Positions 16,294 to 27,600 of a stretch of DNA of 50,263 nt are shown in pieces (positions within the stretch are counted from its first letter, which is position 1; each line of letters begins with the position of its first letter). The notes under the pieces were generated by a model. That model saw nothing but the letters and a program-made list of their open reading frames with translations, was not told the origin of the DNA and ran no database searches. The position numbers were made by a program, and so were the translations under genes. Source of the DNA: Phycisphaerales bacterium UBA4658 (GTDB lineage Bacteria; Planctomycetota; Phycisphaerae; Phycisphaerales; UBA1924); assembly GCA_002405485.1 (NCBI GenBank), contig DHLW01000015.1:1-50263 (forward strand), read 5' to 3'.

Positions 16294-18417
16294 ATGCCCA
16301 TTCTGCCTCGTGGCTGCGCGATTGTGGTTGATTCCTTCAGCGGTTTGGCGGGAGGTCGGCGGGCATTGGCGGTGCTGACGGCGGTCGGTCTTGCGACCGC
16401 CGTGCAGGCGCAGCAGACTCCGGGGTCTCGTCCGGACGCGCCGCCCCCGGGCAAGCCCGACGCGCCGAAGCCGGACTTTGTCATGCCCGAGCCCAACCGC
16501 GTGGAGGAGGGCAAGGACGCTCCGGCGGCGGCCCCCGCGGCAAAGGGCGAGGCCGCGGCCAAGGACGCCCCGGCACCGAAGAAGAACGGGCGTGTCATGG
16601 AAGCCGACCCGGAGAAGCCGGCGTATGTGGTCGGCGCGATTGTGGTGAAGTACGGGCTGGACCACCCTTCGCTCCCGGCGCTTGATGATCTGGTGAAGCG
16701 CGAGGTCACGCTTGGCCGAACCGACGACGGTTACGTCAGCCTGGGCGGGGACGTTGAGCGGGAGACGATCTCGATCGAGGAAGTGTCGCTTCGGGCTCCG
16801 CAGAAGTGGTCCAGCCGCGCGATCTTCGAGGTGTCCAAGGCGCTCCTGGAGGAGTTGAACCAGCGCGGCATCATCGGCGTGGTGGTCACCCCGATCGAGA
16901 CCGAGTTTGCACCCGCGGGCGAGAACGATCCGGCGTGGGGCAAGGACCTGCGCAAGCCCGGACAGACGGCGATTACCCTGGTGATCAAGGTCGCGATGGT
17001 GGGGGAGATGCGGACGCTGGCGTTCGGGGATCGGATTCCCTTCGAGCGGCGTGTGAACGCCGACGAGCATGCCAAAATCCTCGATTTCTCCCCCGTGCAG
17101 GTCTTTCACCCCGACGACGAGGAGCGGCTGGACGTCATCGAGAAGGATCAGTTGGATGAGTATGTCTTCCGGCTGAATCGGCACCCCGGGCGGCGGGTCG
17201 ACCTGGCGATCGCCGCGGCGGCCGAGCCCGACAAGCTCGCGCTGGACTTCCTCGTCAACGAGAACAAGCCGTGGCTGATCTATTTTCAGGTCAGCAACAC
17301 GGGCACGGAGACCACCAACGAGTGGCGCGAGCGGTTCGGGTTCCAGCACAACCAGCTCACCGGCAGCGACGACATCCTGTCGATCGACTATGTGACGGCG
17401 GGCTTTGACGCATCGCACGCGGTGACGTTGTCTTATGACCGCCCGATCTGGGGCGACGTCGTGCGTGGGCGGGTGTTCGGCTCGTACAACGAGTTCACGG
17501 CGTCGGACGTCGGGTTTGCGGGCGAGGAGTTCGCCGGCGACGGGTTCACCTTCGGCGGCGAGATCAGCGCGAACATCTACCAGTACCGAGAGTTGTTCCT
17601 GGACGCGTACGCGGGGATTCGGTACCAGAACGTGAGCGTGAACAACCGGGCCGTCCAGATCGAGGGCGAGGACAACTTCGTCCTGCCGAACTTCGGTCTT
17701 CGGCTGGAGCGGAGCACGCAGACGGCGATGACCTCCGCGTCGATCGGGTTGGAGTTCAACGCCTCGGACCTCGCGGGAACGGATCCGGATGAGATCGAGA
17801 AGCTCGGTCGCCTGCAGGTGGACGAGGACTGGACGGTCTTCCAGTGGGACTTGTCGCACGCGTTCTATCTGGACCCGATCATCTTCGGCGACAGTTGGAA
17901 CGACACCTCCGAGCAGGGTAACGCCACGCTGGCCCACGAACTGATGCTGGCGTTCCGAGGGCAGCTCGCCTTCGACAACCGGCTGGTTCCGAACTTCGAG
18001 CAGGTGCTGGGCGGTGCCTACACCGTTCGCGGGTATCCGGAGTCGGTGGTGGCCGGGGACACGGTGATCCTGGGCTCTGCGGAGTATCGCCTGCACGTGC
18101 CGCAGGCGCTTGGGTATGAATCCGAGCCAGGGACCCTGTTCGGGGAGACCTTCCGGTATCGCCCGCAGCAGCCCTATGGCCGGGCGGACTGGGACCTGAT
18201 CCTGAAGGGGTTCGTGGACGCGGGCCGGGCGTTGAACTCGAACCGGCAGAGCTTCGAGCGTGACGAAACCCTGCTTGGTGCAGGCGTTGGCCTGGAGTTC
18301 AGCTACAAGCGGTACCTGAACATTCGTACAGACTTTGGCTGGGCCCTGGAAGAGCTGGAGGGCCAGGTGAAGTCGGGTGCGAGCCGGGTGCACTTCGTGG
18401 CCACGCTGCTGTTCTGA
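16294..18417 (+). CDS. TpsB-family outer-membrane transporter (ShlB/FhaC type)
   Basis: Outer-membrane beta-barrel that exports a partner TpsA protein, 707 residues. ATG at 16294 has AAGGAG 6 bases upstream. N-terminal signal peptide (ALAVLTAVGLATAVQAQ), a long Pro/Ala/Lys-rich linker, POTRA-like region (from about residue 110), then a 16-strand-type barrel with alternating aromatic strands; VRGYPES at 578-584 is the conserved VRGY motif of the Omp85/TpsB superfamily; the protein ends in phenylalanine (VATLLF), as barrel proteins do. It is followed after 183 bases by the giant tpsA gene, the classic pairing. The barrel is longer than FhaC (about 560 residues), mainly because of the N-terminal linker. 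Confidence 0.88.
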   Translation: MPILPRGCAIVVDSFSGLAGGRRALAVLTAVGLATAVQAQQTPGSRPDAPPPGKPDAPKPDFVMPEPNRVEEGKDAPAAAPAAKGEAAAKDAPAPKKNGRVMEADPEKPAYVVGAIVVKYGLDHPSLPALDDLVKREVTLGRTDDGYVSLGGDVERETISIEEVSLRAPQKWSSRAIFEVSKALLEELNQRGIIGVVVTPIETEFAPAGENDPAWGKDLRKPGQTAITLVIKVAMVGEMRTLAFGDRIPFERRVNADEHAKILDFSPVQVFHPDDEERLDVIEKDQLDEYVFRLNRHPGRRVDLAIAAAAEPDKLALDFLVNENKPWLIYFQVSNTGTETTNEWRERFGFQHNQLTGSDDILSIDYVTAGFDASHAVTLSYDRPIWGDVVRGRVFGSYNEFTASDVGFAGEEFAGDGFTFGGEISANIYQYRELFLDAYAGIRYQNVSVNNRAVQIEGEDNFVLPNFGLRLERSTQTAMTSASIGLEFNASDLAGTDPDEIEKLGRLQVDEDWTVFQWDLSHAFYLDPIIFGDSWNDTSEQGNATLAHELMLAFRGQLAFDNRLVPNFEQVLGGAYTVRGYPESVVAGDTVILGSAEYRLHVPQALGYESEPGTLFGETFRYRPQQPYGRADWDLILKGFVDAGRALNSNRQSFERDETLLGAGVGLEFSYKRYLNIRTDFGWALEELEGQVKSGASRVHFVATLLF

Positions 18418-18600
18418 AGTCAGCCCTTTGGGGCATGATCTGAGCGCAGTCTGGGCCTGCGGAAGAGCGATCGGGATCGCGGAGATCGGATGCAAGTCAG
18501 TGGCCAATAAGGGTTTGTGGAAGCAGAGTTGACGAACCCTTCTGGCGAGTTTGGCGCATACACCCCTGCGGGCTAATGCCGCGGGAAAAGACCGGAGCAG
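18418..18600 (+). other. tpsB-tpsA intergenic leader
   Basis: 183 bases without gene. It contains AAGGGTT at 18509-18515 and AACCCTT at 18535-18541, a 7-base inverted repeat around a 19-base loop, with no T-run. No clear promoter; the region may be a mRNA leader tuning TpsA relative to TpsB. Confidence 0.3.
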
Positions 18601-21600
18601 ATGATGACGAGCACGACGAACGTTCGGCCGACGACCAATGGGCGGGTGATCGGGCTGGGGCTTGGGCAGTTCCGATTCGTGGGAGGTTCGGGCGTCGCCC
18701 TGCTTTTGAGCGCGATGCTGCCGGCGATGGCTCTTGCGGGGCCCGAGGGTGCGAACGTCGCGGCGGGGAACGCGACCATCCGGCAGAACGGGAACACCAC
18801 CGTCATCCGGGCCGGGGACCGGACGATCATCGACTACACCCGGTTCAACATCGGGACCAATGAGACGGTTCGGTTCGTGCAGCCGTCGGCGACGGCCCGG
18901 GTGCTCAACCGGATCAAGGGCGATGCGCCGACGACCATCGACGGGACGCTGAAGGCCAACGGGATCGTCTACTTCGCCAATCGCGCCGGCGTGATCTTCG
19001 GGCCAAACGCCGTGGTCAATGTGGGCGGGATCTACGCGGCGGCGGGGAACATCTCCAACTCGGACTTCCTCTCGGGGCTCAACCGGTTCACCGACGTGAC
19101 GGGGAACGTCAGCAACGCCGGACAGATCGACGCGCGGTTCGCCGCGGCTCTGGTCGGCAGGCAGGTGGTCAACACCGGAGCGCTTGCGACGCGCGGCGGG
19201 GTCATCGCGATGGTGGCGGGGGACGAGGTCACCCTCAGCGAGCGGGGCGGCGTCATGTCCGTGCGGATCAACGCCGCGGCGCCCACCGAGGCCGGCACGC
19301 CTTCGGGGGTCGGGGTTGACAACTCCGGCAGCGTCAGCGCTCCCAGGGGCCGAGCCCTCATGGTCGCGGGCGACATGTACTCGCTGGCGGTGCGGAACAC
19401 CGGCACCGTGACGGCTCGGAACATCAAGATCGAAGGGCGTGGAGACGGGGACGTGCAGGTCTCCGGCACGCTGGACGCGTCCAACACCCGGGGGCTTGGC
19501 AACTCCAAGGGCGGCTCCATCCAGGTGACCGGCAGGAACGTCACGCTGGAGAACGCCACCGTCAACGCCGATGGGCGTCGCGGGGGCGGCGAGGTGCTCA
19601 TCGGCGGCGACTACCAGGGCAACGGCTCCCTCCGCAACGCGACCAACACCATCGTCGACGCGGACTCGACCATCTCGGCGGATGCGACCCGCAAGGGTGA
19701 CGGCGGCACGATCATCGTCTGGTCGGACCACACCACGAACTTCCTGGGCGAGGCGTCGGCCAACGGTCGCGGCCGCGGGGGCGACGGCGGGCTCATCGAG
19801 ACCTCGGGCAAGATCAACCTGAACGTCGTCGGAGCCAAGGTCGAGGCGCGGGCCGGTCGCGGCGGGCAGGGCGGTCTGTGGCTCATGGACCCGGTGAACG
19901 TCAACATCGACGACCCGACGGGCGGCGATGACACCGTGGGCGGGGCCATCACGGGCGGGGTGTTCGACCCGGACAACTCCGTGAGCCCCGCGATCGTCGA
20001 CGCCTCGGTCCTTCGTGCGGCCCTGGAGGGCGGCACGAGCGTCACGATCATCACCGGCTCGGTGGGCACGGATCAGGGCAACATCAGCGTCAACACCCCG
20101 CTCACGCTCAACCTCACGAGCGCGGTCTCGCTCACGCTTCGGGCCGCCAACGACGTCAACGTGAACTCCAGCATCACCGCCAACGGTGCGGCGCTGAACC
20201 TCAACCTCTTCGCCAACGCCGACGGCGCCGGCAACATCGACACCAACACCGCCAGCGGCAGCGTGTTCATCGGCTCGGCGATCCAGCTCAACGGCGGGAA
20301 CTTCTCCACGAGCGGCGTGAACTACACGCAGAGCTTCAACGTCCTGACGGGCGGCGGGAACGCCAGCATCCTGAACACCGGGGCGCTGTCCATCGCCCAG
20401 TCCCTGAACACCGGCGGCGGCGCGTCGAGCGTCACGCTGCAGGGATCCGGCGTGGCCATCTCCGGCACGGTCGCCGCCGGCTCGGGCGGGGTCACGCTTC
20501 GCCCGGCGAACGATGCGGCGAACATCCGCATCAACAACGGCTCGGGCGATTTCGCCATCTCCGCCGCGACACTCGGCAACATCAGCGCGCCGGTCGGCTC
20601 CACGATCACGATCGGCTCCGCGACGGGCACCGGCAACGTCCTCATCGGATCCGACGGAGCGCTGAATCTCAACTCCTCGAACCTGAACCTCGCGCTCCGC
20701 GGCGGGGCGATCACGTTCAACAACGCCATCACGCTCAACACGGCTCGCACGCTCACGCTGACCGGCGCAAGCGTCAGCGACAACACCGTCTCCAACGATG
20801 TCACCGCCGGAACACTGGCGCTGAACATCACCGGGGCGACCTCGATCGACTCGGCCGTCGCCAACCTGACTTCGTCGGGCTCCGGCTCGCTCGACATCAA
20901 CAACACGGGCAACCTGACGGTCGGCTCGATCTCGGCGAGCAGCATCACGATCACCAACGCGGGAACGCTTTCTTTCGCCGCGCTCACGACCACCGCCGGC
21001 AACCTCAACATCGACTCCACGGCTCAGGCGGACTTCACCACCATCGACGTCACGGGCAACCTCGACATCCGCACCGGCGGCGCACTCACCGCGACCGGCG
21101 CGGTCAACGTCACCGGCTCATCGACCTTTGTGAGCCGCCTCGATGGCGGGGCCAACATCACCCTCAGCAACACCGGGAACACCTTCGGTTCCACCCTCAC
21201 CCTCCGCAGCCGAAACACCGCCGCCAGCGCCGACGCAGCGGGCACCATCCTCGTCCAGGCGGACTCCTCGGTTCAGCTCGGCCAGGTCGCCACCACCAAC
21301 CTCTTCAGCCTCACGGCCCTCGGCAACATCTCCGCCAACAACACCATCGCCACAAACACCGCAGTGCTCTCTTCTGGTGTACTCAACGGCACCATCAACA
21401 TCTCCCAGCTCCAGGCCAGCGGCGCCGTCCTTCTCAACACCTTCGGCACCGGCGGCAACGTCACCCTCACCAACAATCAAACGCTCACGATCAACGGCAC
21501 CTCCGCCATCGGCGGCAACCTTTCCCTCACAACCTCCGCTGGCAACATCTCCGTCCCCGCCCTCACCCTCGGCGGCACCACCGCCAGCTTCACCGCCCAG

Positions 21601-24600
21601 GGCACCGACGACGACATCACCGTCGGCACGCTCACCGGCCCGACCACGTTCAACGTCAACACGACCGGCTCGGGCGGCAACGTCACGATCGCCGGCGCGG
21701 GCAACATGACCATCAACGCCGCGGTCGGCGGCACGCTGAGCTTCACCTCAGGCGGGACGACCGGCATCGTGGCCATCGCGCCGCTCACTCTGGGTGCGTC
21801 GACCTCGGCCGGTGCGCTGACGGTCACGGCCCCGGATCTTTCGGCCGTGGGCTCCGTCGCCGTGACCGGGGACATCGTGTTGCAGCCGGACAACGACGCC
21901 GACACCGTGGGCCTCGGGTCGACCGGTCAGGATTTCACGCTGAGCGCTTCCGACCTTGCGAATCTCTCGACCTCGGGGCGCGTGACCATTGGTCGAAGCA
22001 CCGGAACGGGCACCATCAGCATTGGCTCCGCCGGGGCCGTGAACCTGGCGACGACGAGCTACGACCTCACTCTCCGAGGCGGCGCAACCACGTTCTCGAA
22101 CTTGCTCACGCTCGCCAACGCCAAGAACCTCACCCTCGCGGTCGCCAGCGTCGCCGATTCCAACGTGGGGACCGACTACACATCCACGGGCGGCTCGCTG
22201 ACGTTGAGCACCACCGGCGGTGCGTCCCTCGATGCCGCCGTGGCCACGCTGAACGCCTCCACCGTGGGCGGCGCGCTCGACCTTGCGAACATCGGCAACC
22301 TTTCCGTCGCCGCGCTGACAGCGGGCGGGCTCACGCTGGACACCACCGGCACCATCGACTTCACCGGAACGACCGGCGTGACGGGCAACCTCGATGTCCG
22401 CTCCGGCGGGGCGATCACCTCGACGAGTCAGTTCACCGTGACCGGCTCTTCGGTGTTCGTCTCCCGACTCGATGGCGGCGCGCTCATCTCGCTGACCAAC
22501 GCGAACAACAACTTCGGCTCGACGTTCACCGCACGCAGCCGAAACACTGCGGCGACGACCGACGAAGCCGGCGCCATCACCGTCGTCTCCGCCGGCCCGC
22601 TCGTGCTCGGCCAGATCGCCACCACCGGCGCGTTCGGCGCGACCGCCGGCGGGGCCATCACTTCCACCGGCACGGTCCGCACCGGCGCCGCGAACATCTC
22701 CACCGGTTCTTCCGGCGGCTCGATCACGCTGAACCAGCTCCAGTCCGCCGGCACCGTGACGGTCACGACCTCCGGCAACGCGGATGTCACGCTCACCAAC
22801 AATCAGTCGCTCACGCTGGGCGGCACGTCGACGATCGGTCGCAACCTCTCCCTCACGACCTCCGCCGGCAACATCACCGTGCCGGCGCTCACGATCAACG
22901 GCACGATCACCCTCGCCACGCTCGGCTCCGGAGATGACATCTCCGCCGGCCCCATCACCGGCGCGACCCAGTTCAACGTCACCACCACCGGTGCAGGTGG
23001 CGACGCCAGCATCAGCTCCGCGAGCAGCATCGTGGCGAGCGTGAGCATCGGGGGCACGCTCACGTTCAACGCTCCGACGTTCGCGGTGATCGCCTCGAGC
23101 TCGGCCCTCACCCTCGGCGCGTCGTCCGCGGGCACGACGCTCCAGGTCACCGCCCCGGACCTGGCCATCACCGGCCTGGTCTTCGCCGGCGGCGACATCC
23201 TCATCCAGCCAGACAACGACGCCGACACGATCTCGCTGAACAACTCGGGCGGAGACTTCTCTCTGACCGCGGCGGACCTTGCCAACATCAACTCCAACGG
23301 CGTCGTGACCATCGGCCGCGCAACCGGCACCGGCAACATCAACGTCGGTTCGCTCGGCAACATCGATCTCACGGCCAACGCCGACGACTGGGTCATCCGC
23401 GGCGGGCTGCTCACCTTCAACGGTGGGCTCACCCTCGCCGACGATCGCCTGCTCACGCTCAACACCGCCGGAATCCTCAGCCCGAACGCCGGCACCGATG
23501 TGACCATCGGCGGCTCGAACGGTCGGCTGCGGGTTGTGTCCAACAACGGCGCCACGCTCTCGGGCGCACTGGCCAACCTCGCCGCACAGGTCTCCGGCGG
23601 CTCGCTGAACTACACCGCCTCCGGCGCGGTCCGCATCGCCAGCATCAACGGCACCGACGGCGTGTCGGTGACCGGGGGCGGCGACGCGATCATCAACTCC
23701 AACGGCGACATCACCCTCTCCGAGAGCGTCTCGGCGGGCGGAACCGGTGGGGTCACCATGAACGCCGGGACTGGCGGCATCACCATCGAGTCCGGCTCGA
23801 CGGTCTCCAGCGGACTCGGCGCCGTGAGTCTGACGGCCAGCGGCGACATCGTCGCGCCGAGCGACGCCACCCCGCACATCTCCGCGTCCACCATCTCGCT
23901 CACGTCCACGACCGGCGTGGTCGGCTCGGGCAACACACTCCGGACAAGTTCGCTCGGCCTGAACGCCAGCGGCGATGCGGGCGTGAACATCACCCACGCC
24001 GGCAACGTCGAGGCAACCCTCGCCTCCGCGAACGGGACGGCGACCCTCAACGGCTCGGGAACGATCTCCACAAGCGGCGCGTGGACGGCCCAGAGCTTCC
24101 AGATCAACTCCGTCGGGGCCATCACCATCCTGCACAACGTGCAGGCCACGATGGGCTCGGCGACCTTCGCAGCCAGCGGCGGCTCGTTCACCATCACCAG
24201 CGGCGACACCCTCTCGGTTGCCGGCGGCAACCTGAACATCCGCGCCACCGATCTGACCATCGACGGCATGCTCAGCAACGCCACGGGCTCGATCTTCTTC
24301 ACTCGCGACACCGCGGGCACCATCGGCGTCGGCGAGGGCACCGGAGACATGGTGATCTCCAAGGCCGAACTCGCGAACATCACCGCGCTGCTGCTGGGCA
24401 TCGGCGACACCAACACCTCGCGGATCAACGTCCGCAACGTGCAGCTCGCCGACCTGGCCGGCATCACGGAGCTCGGTCTCAACGCCGGCGCCGACGGGGC
24501 CGACGTCTCCTTCGACGGCCCCGCACAGTCCTTCCGGGCCATGTTCGCCCGGGCCGATGACTCGATCTTCGTGAACTCGGACCTCTCGGCGACCCAGGGG

Positions 24601-27600
24601 AATCTCGCCCTCACCGCCGACACCGACATGACGACCGACTCCGACAACGATCGGATCACCATCGCCAACAACCTGACGATCTCGACCTCCAGCCCGTCGG
24701 GCGGGGCCGTCTCGCTGGCCGCCGCCGGCATCGTCGGCGCCGGTTCGTTCATCATCAACTCCAACGACTCGCTCACGATCAACAGCCCGATCTCGGCCGC
24801 GAACAACCTGAACCTCATCGCCCGCGGCGGGATCACGATCAACGCGCCGGGCTCCGGTCAGACCATCAACATCTCCGCCAACGACGGCGTCACGATCTCC
24901 GACGACCTCACGAACAACGCCGGTCCGACCGTCATCAACGCCGACGCCGACGGAGATGGCAACGGCGCGTTCACGCTGGCCTCCGGCAAGACCCTCAACA
25001 CGACCAACAACAATCTGTCGGTGACGGCCTCTGACGCGATCATCGACGGCACCATCAACGCGGGCACGGCGACCGTGACCCTGACGCGCTCCACCGCCGG
25101 CACCATCGGGCTGGGCATGGGCATGGGCGACATGGTCATCAGCAACGCCGAGCTCTCCAGAATCTCCGCCGGAACCCTCAGCATCGGAAGCGAGCTCGTT
25201 ACGGCGATCAACGTGGACTCGGTCTCGGCGACGGACTCGGCGAACATCTCGGCCCTGTTCATCCTGCTCGCCGATGACGTCTCCATCGCCAACGCCTTCA
25301 ACACCTCGAACGCGTCGCTGGCCATCGCCCGCGGGCGGGCCGGGACCATCGGGGTCGGACAGTCCACTGGGGACATGACGATCTCGAACGCGGAGCTCGC
25401 GGCCATCACGACCACCGCCCTGCAGATCGGCGGCGGCGCGACAAGGAACATCACCGTCAACGGAGCCACCGCGTCGGACCTCATGGGCGTCGCCGGCAGG
25501 ACCACGCTCCTCTCCGGCCAGACGATCACCTTCCAATCCAACGCATCCACGTTCCGCGCGCTCACGGCCAATGCCGTGGACGGCATCGTCGTCAACGCCA
25601 ACGTCTCGACCACCTCCGGCAGCATGGAGCTCAACGGCGACACCAATCTCGCCGCCAACACCCAGGATGGCATCGCCATCGCCTCCAGCCGCACGCTCAG
25701 CGCCTCCGGCGGGGACCTGATCCTCCGATCTCAGACCGGCGGTGTCTCGGGTTCCGGTTCCGCGACGCTGGAGTCGGATGGGAACGTCGACCTGCGCGAC
25801 GATCTGACCACCTCCGGCCTGACCACGATCCGCGCCGACAAGGACGGTGACGGCTCCGGCAACCTGATCCTCACCTCCGGCAGGACCATCTCCACAAGCG
25901 GCAGCGAGCTCGTCATCTCCGCCGCCGATGCGATCCTCGACGGCTCGATCAACACCGGCGCAGGCGCCGCGACGATCACCCGGTCCACGCTGGGCACGAT
26001 CGGCGTGGGCTCGGCAAGCGGGGACCTGACCATCTCCGGAGCCGAACTCGGTCGCATCATCGCGACCGATCTGACCATCGGCTCGTCGCTGGTGACGCAG
26101 CTCACCGTGAACAACGTGACGGCGGCGAACTCCAACGCCATCGCGGGCACGACCAACCTCATCGCGCGTCAGATCACGTTCAACGGCTCCGGCTCGACGT
26201 TCAACCAGCTCGACGCCCGGGCCAGCCAGGGCATGGTCGTCGACGTCGACCTGCTCACCGATCTCGGCACGATGCGTCTGGACGGCAACTCCGACGCCAT
26301 GGGTTCCGAGTTCATCCGGCTCGGGGGCAATCTGGCGGCGGCCATTCCCCCGGCACCCAACGGCACCATCACCAGCCCCTTCAACATCACCCTCGCCTCC
26401 GACGTGCAGCTCTCGGCGAACATCAACTTCACCGGACGAGACTTCAACTTCCTGGGCAAGGTCGACTCCGCCGGGACCACCGCCAGAGCGCTCAACCTCG
26501 TCTCCTTCGGCGGGGGCCTCACCTCGTTCCAGGGCGACGTCGGGACCACCGGGCGCCTGTTCACGATCACGACCAACGAGGACGGCGCGACGCGCCTCTT
26601 CGGCCAGGTCCGCACCAACGGCACGATCACGTTCAACGACTCGGTCCGCATCATTCAGGACACGACCATCGACGTCGCGGGCGGCGCGGGCGTCTTCTTC
26701 AACTCGTTCGTGGCCACCGGGGCCGATGCCGCCGCGGAGCGGTCGCTCACGGTGCTCACCACTCGATCCACCGCCGAGGGCGCCATCAACTTCCCGCTCA
26801 TCAGCTTCGCCCGCAATGTCGGGCAGGCACGGGCTCTGCGCAATCTGTTCCTGAACTTCGAGTCCGGGGCCGATGGTCGGGCCAACGTCCCGGGTGTGGC
26901 AACGATCATCTTCCGGAATCGCAACGCCAGCGGTGATCTGGTCGCGGTCCCGAGCCCGCTCCCGGACTTCACCGTGAACCTCACGGGCACGTTCCGCATG
27001 GGCCGCAATGAGAAGCTCACCGCCGGCGGCGGGCTGACGATCAACGCGCCGACGGCGGCGATTCTCGGAGACATCGTCACGCTGAACAACCTCCGCGTGA
27101 ACTCGCCGTCGATCACCATCAACCGCCGACCCGGCGGGCGCCTGCTGGGCGATCAGGGCGCGTTCGGCAACGACGTGGGCGTCGACATCGTCTCCGGTGG
27201 CACCATCGACTTCACGAGCGTGCCGGGCGTGGCCGGGTCTGGGCTGAATCCGACCTTCGGCACGACCGACGGCGGCGGGGATGTTCGCGGGACGCTCATC
27301 ACGTTCCTGTTCCAGGCCTTCGGGGACATCCCGGCGACGCTCATCAACTCTTCCGGCACCCCGCTGCGGACGCTCGACCTCAAGAGCGAGGGCCCGACGA
27401 ACACGAACATCGCCACGACCATCGCCGGGGCCATCCCGCGTGAGAGCCGAACCAACGACGTCGGGCAGGACACCACGGTGAGCCAGGCGCTGTTCGAGGA
27501 GATCAAGCAGCTCGGCATCAATCCGCGCAACCCGACCAGCTCGGAGCTTCTGGATCAGCTCTCGGGCGCGGCGACGTTCGATGACTTCCCGCGCCGCTCG

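Noticed and set aside
18470..18515. Resemblance to a c-di-GMP-I riboswitch core (GATGCAAG...GGCC) upstream of tpsA
   Set aside because: Only fragments match; the first conserved stem and tetraloop receptor could not be found.
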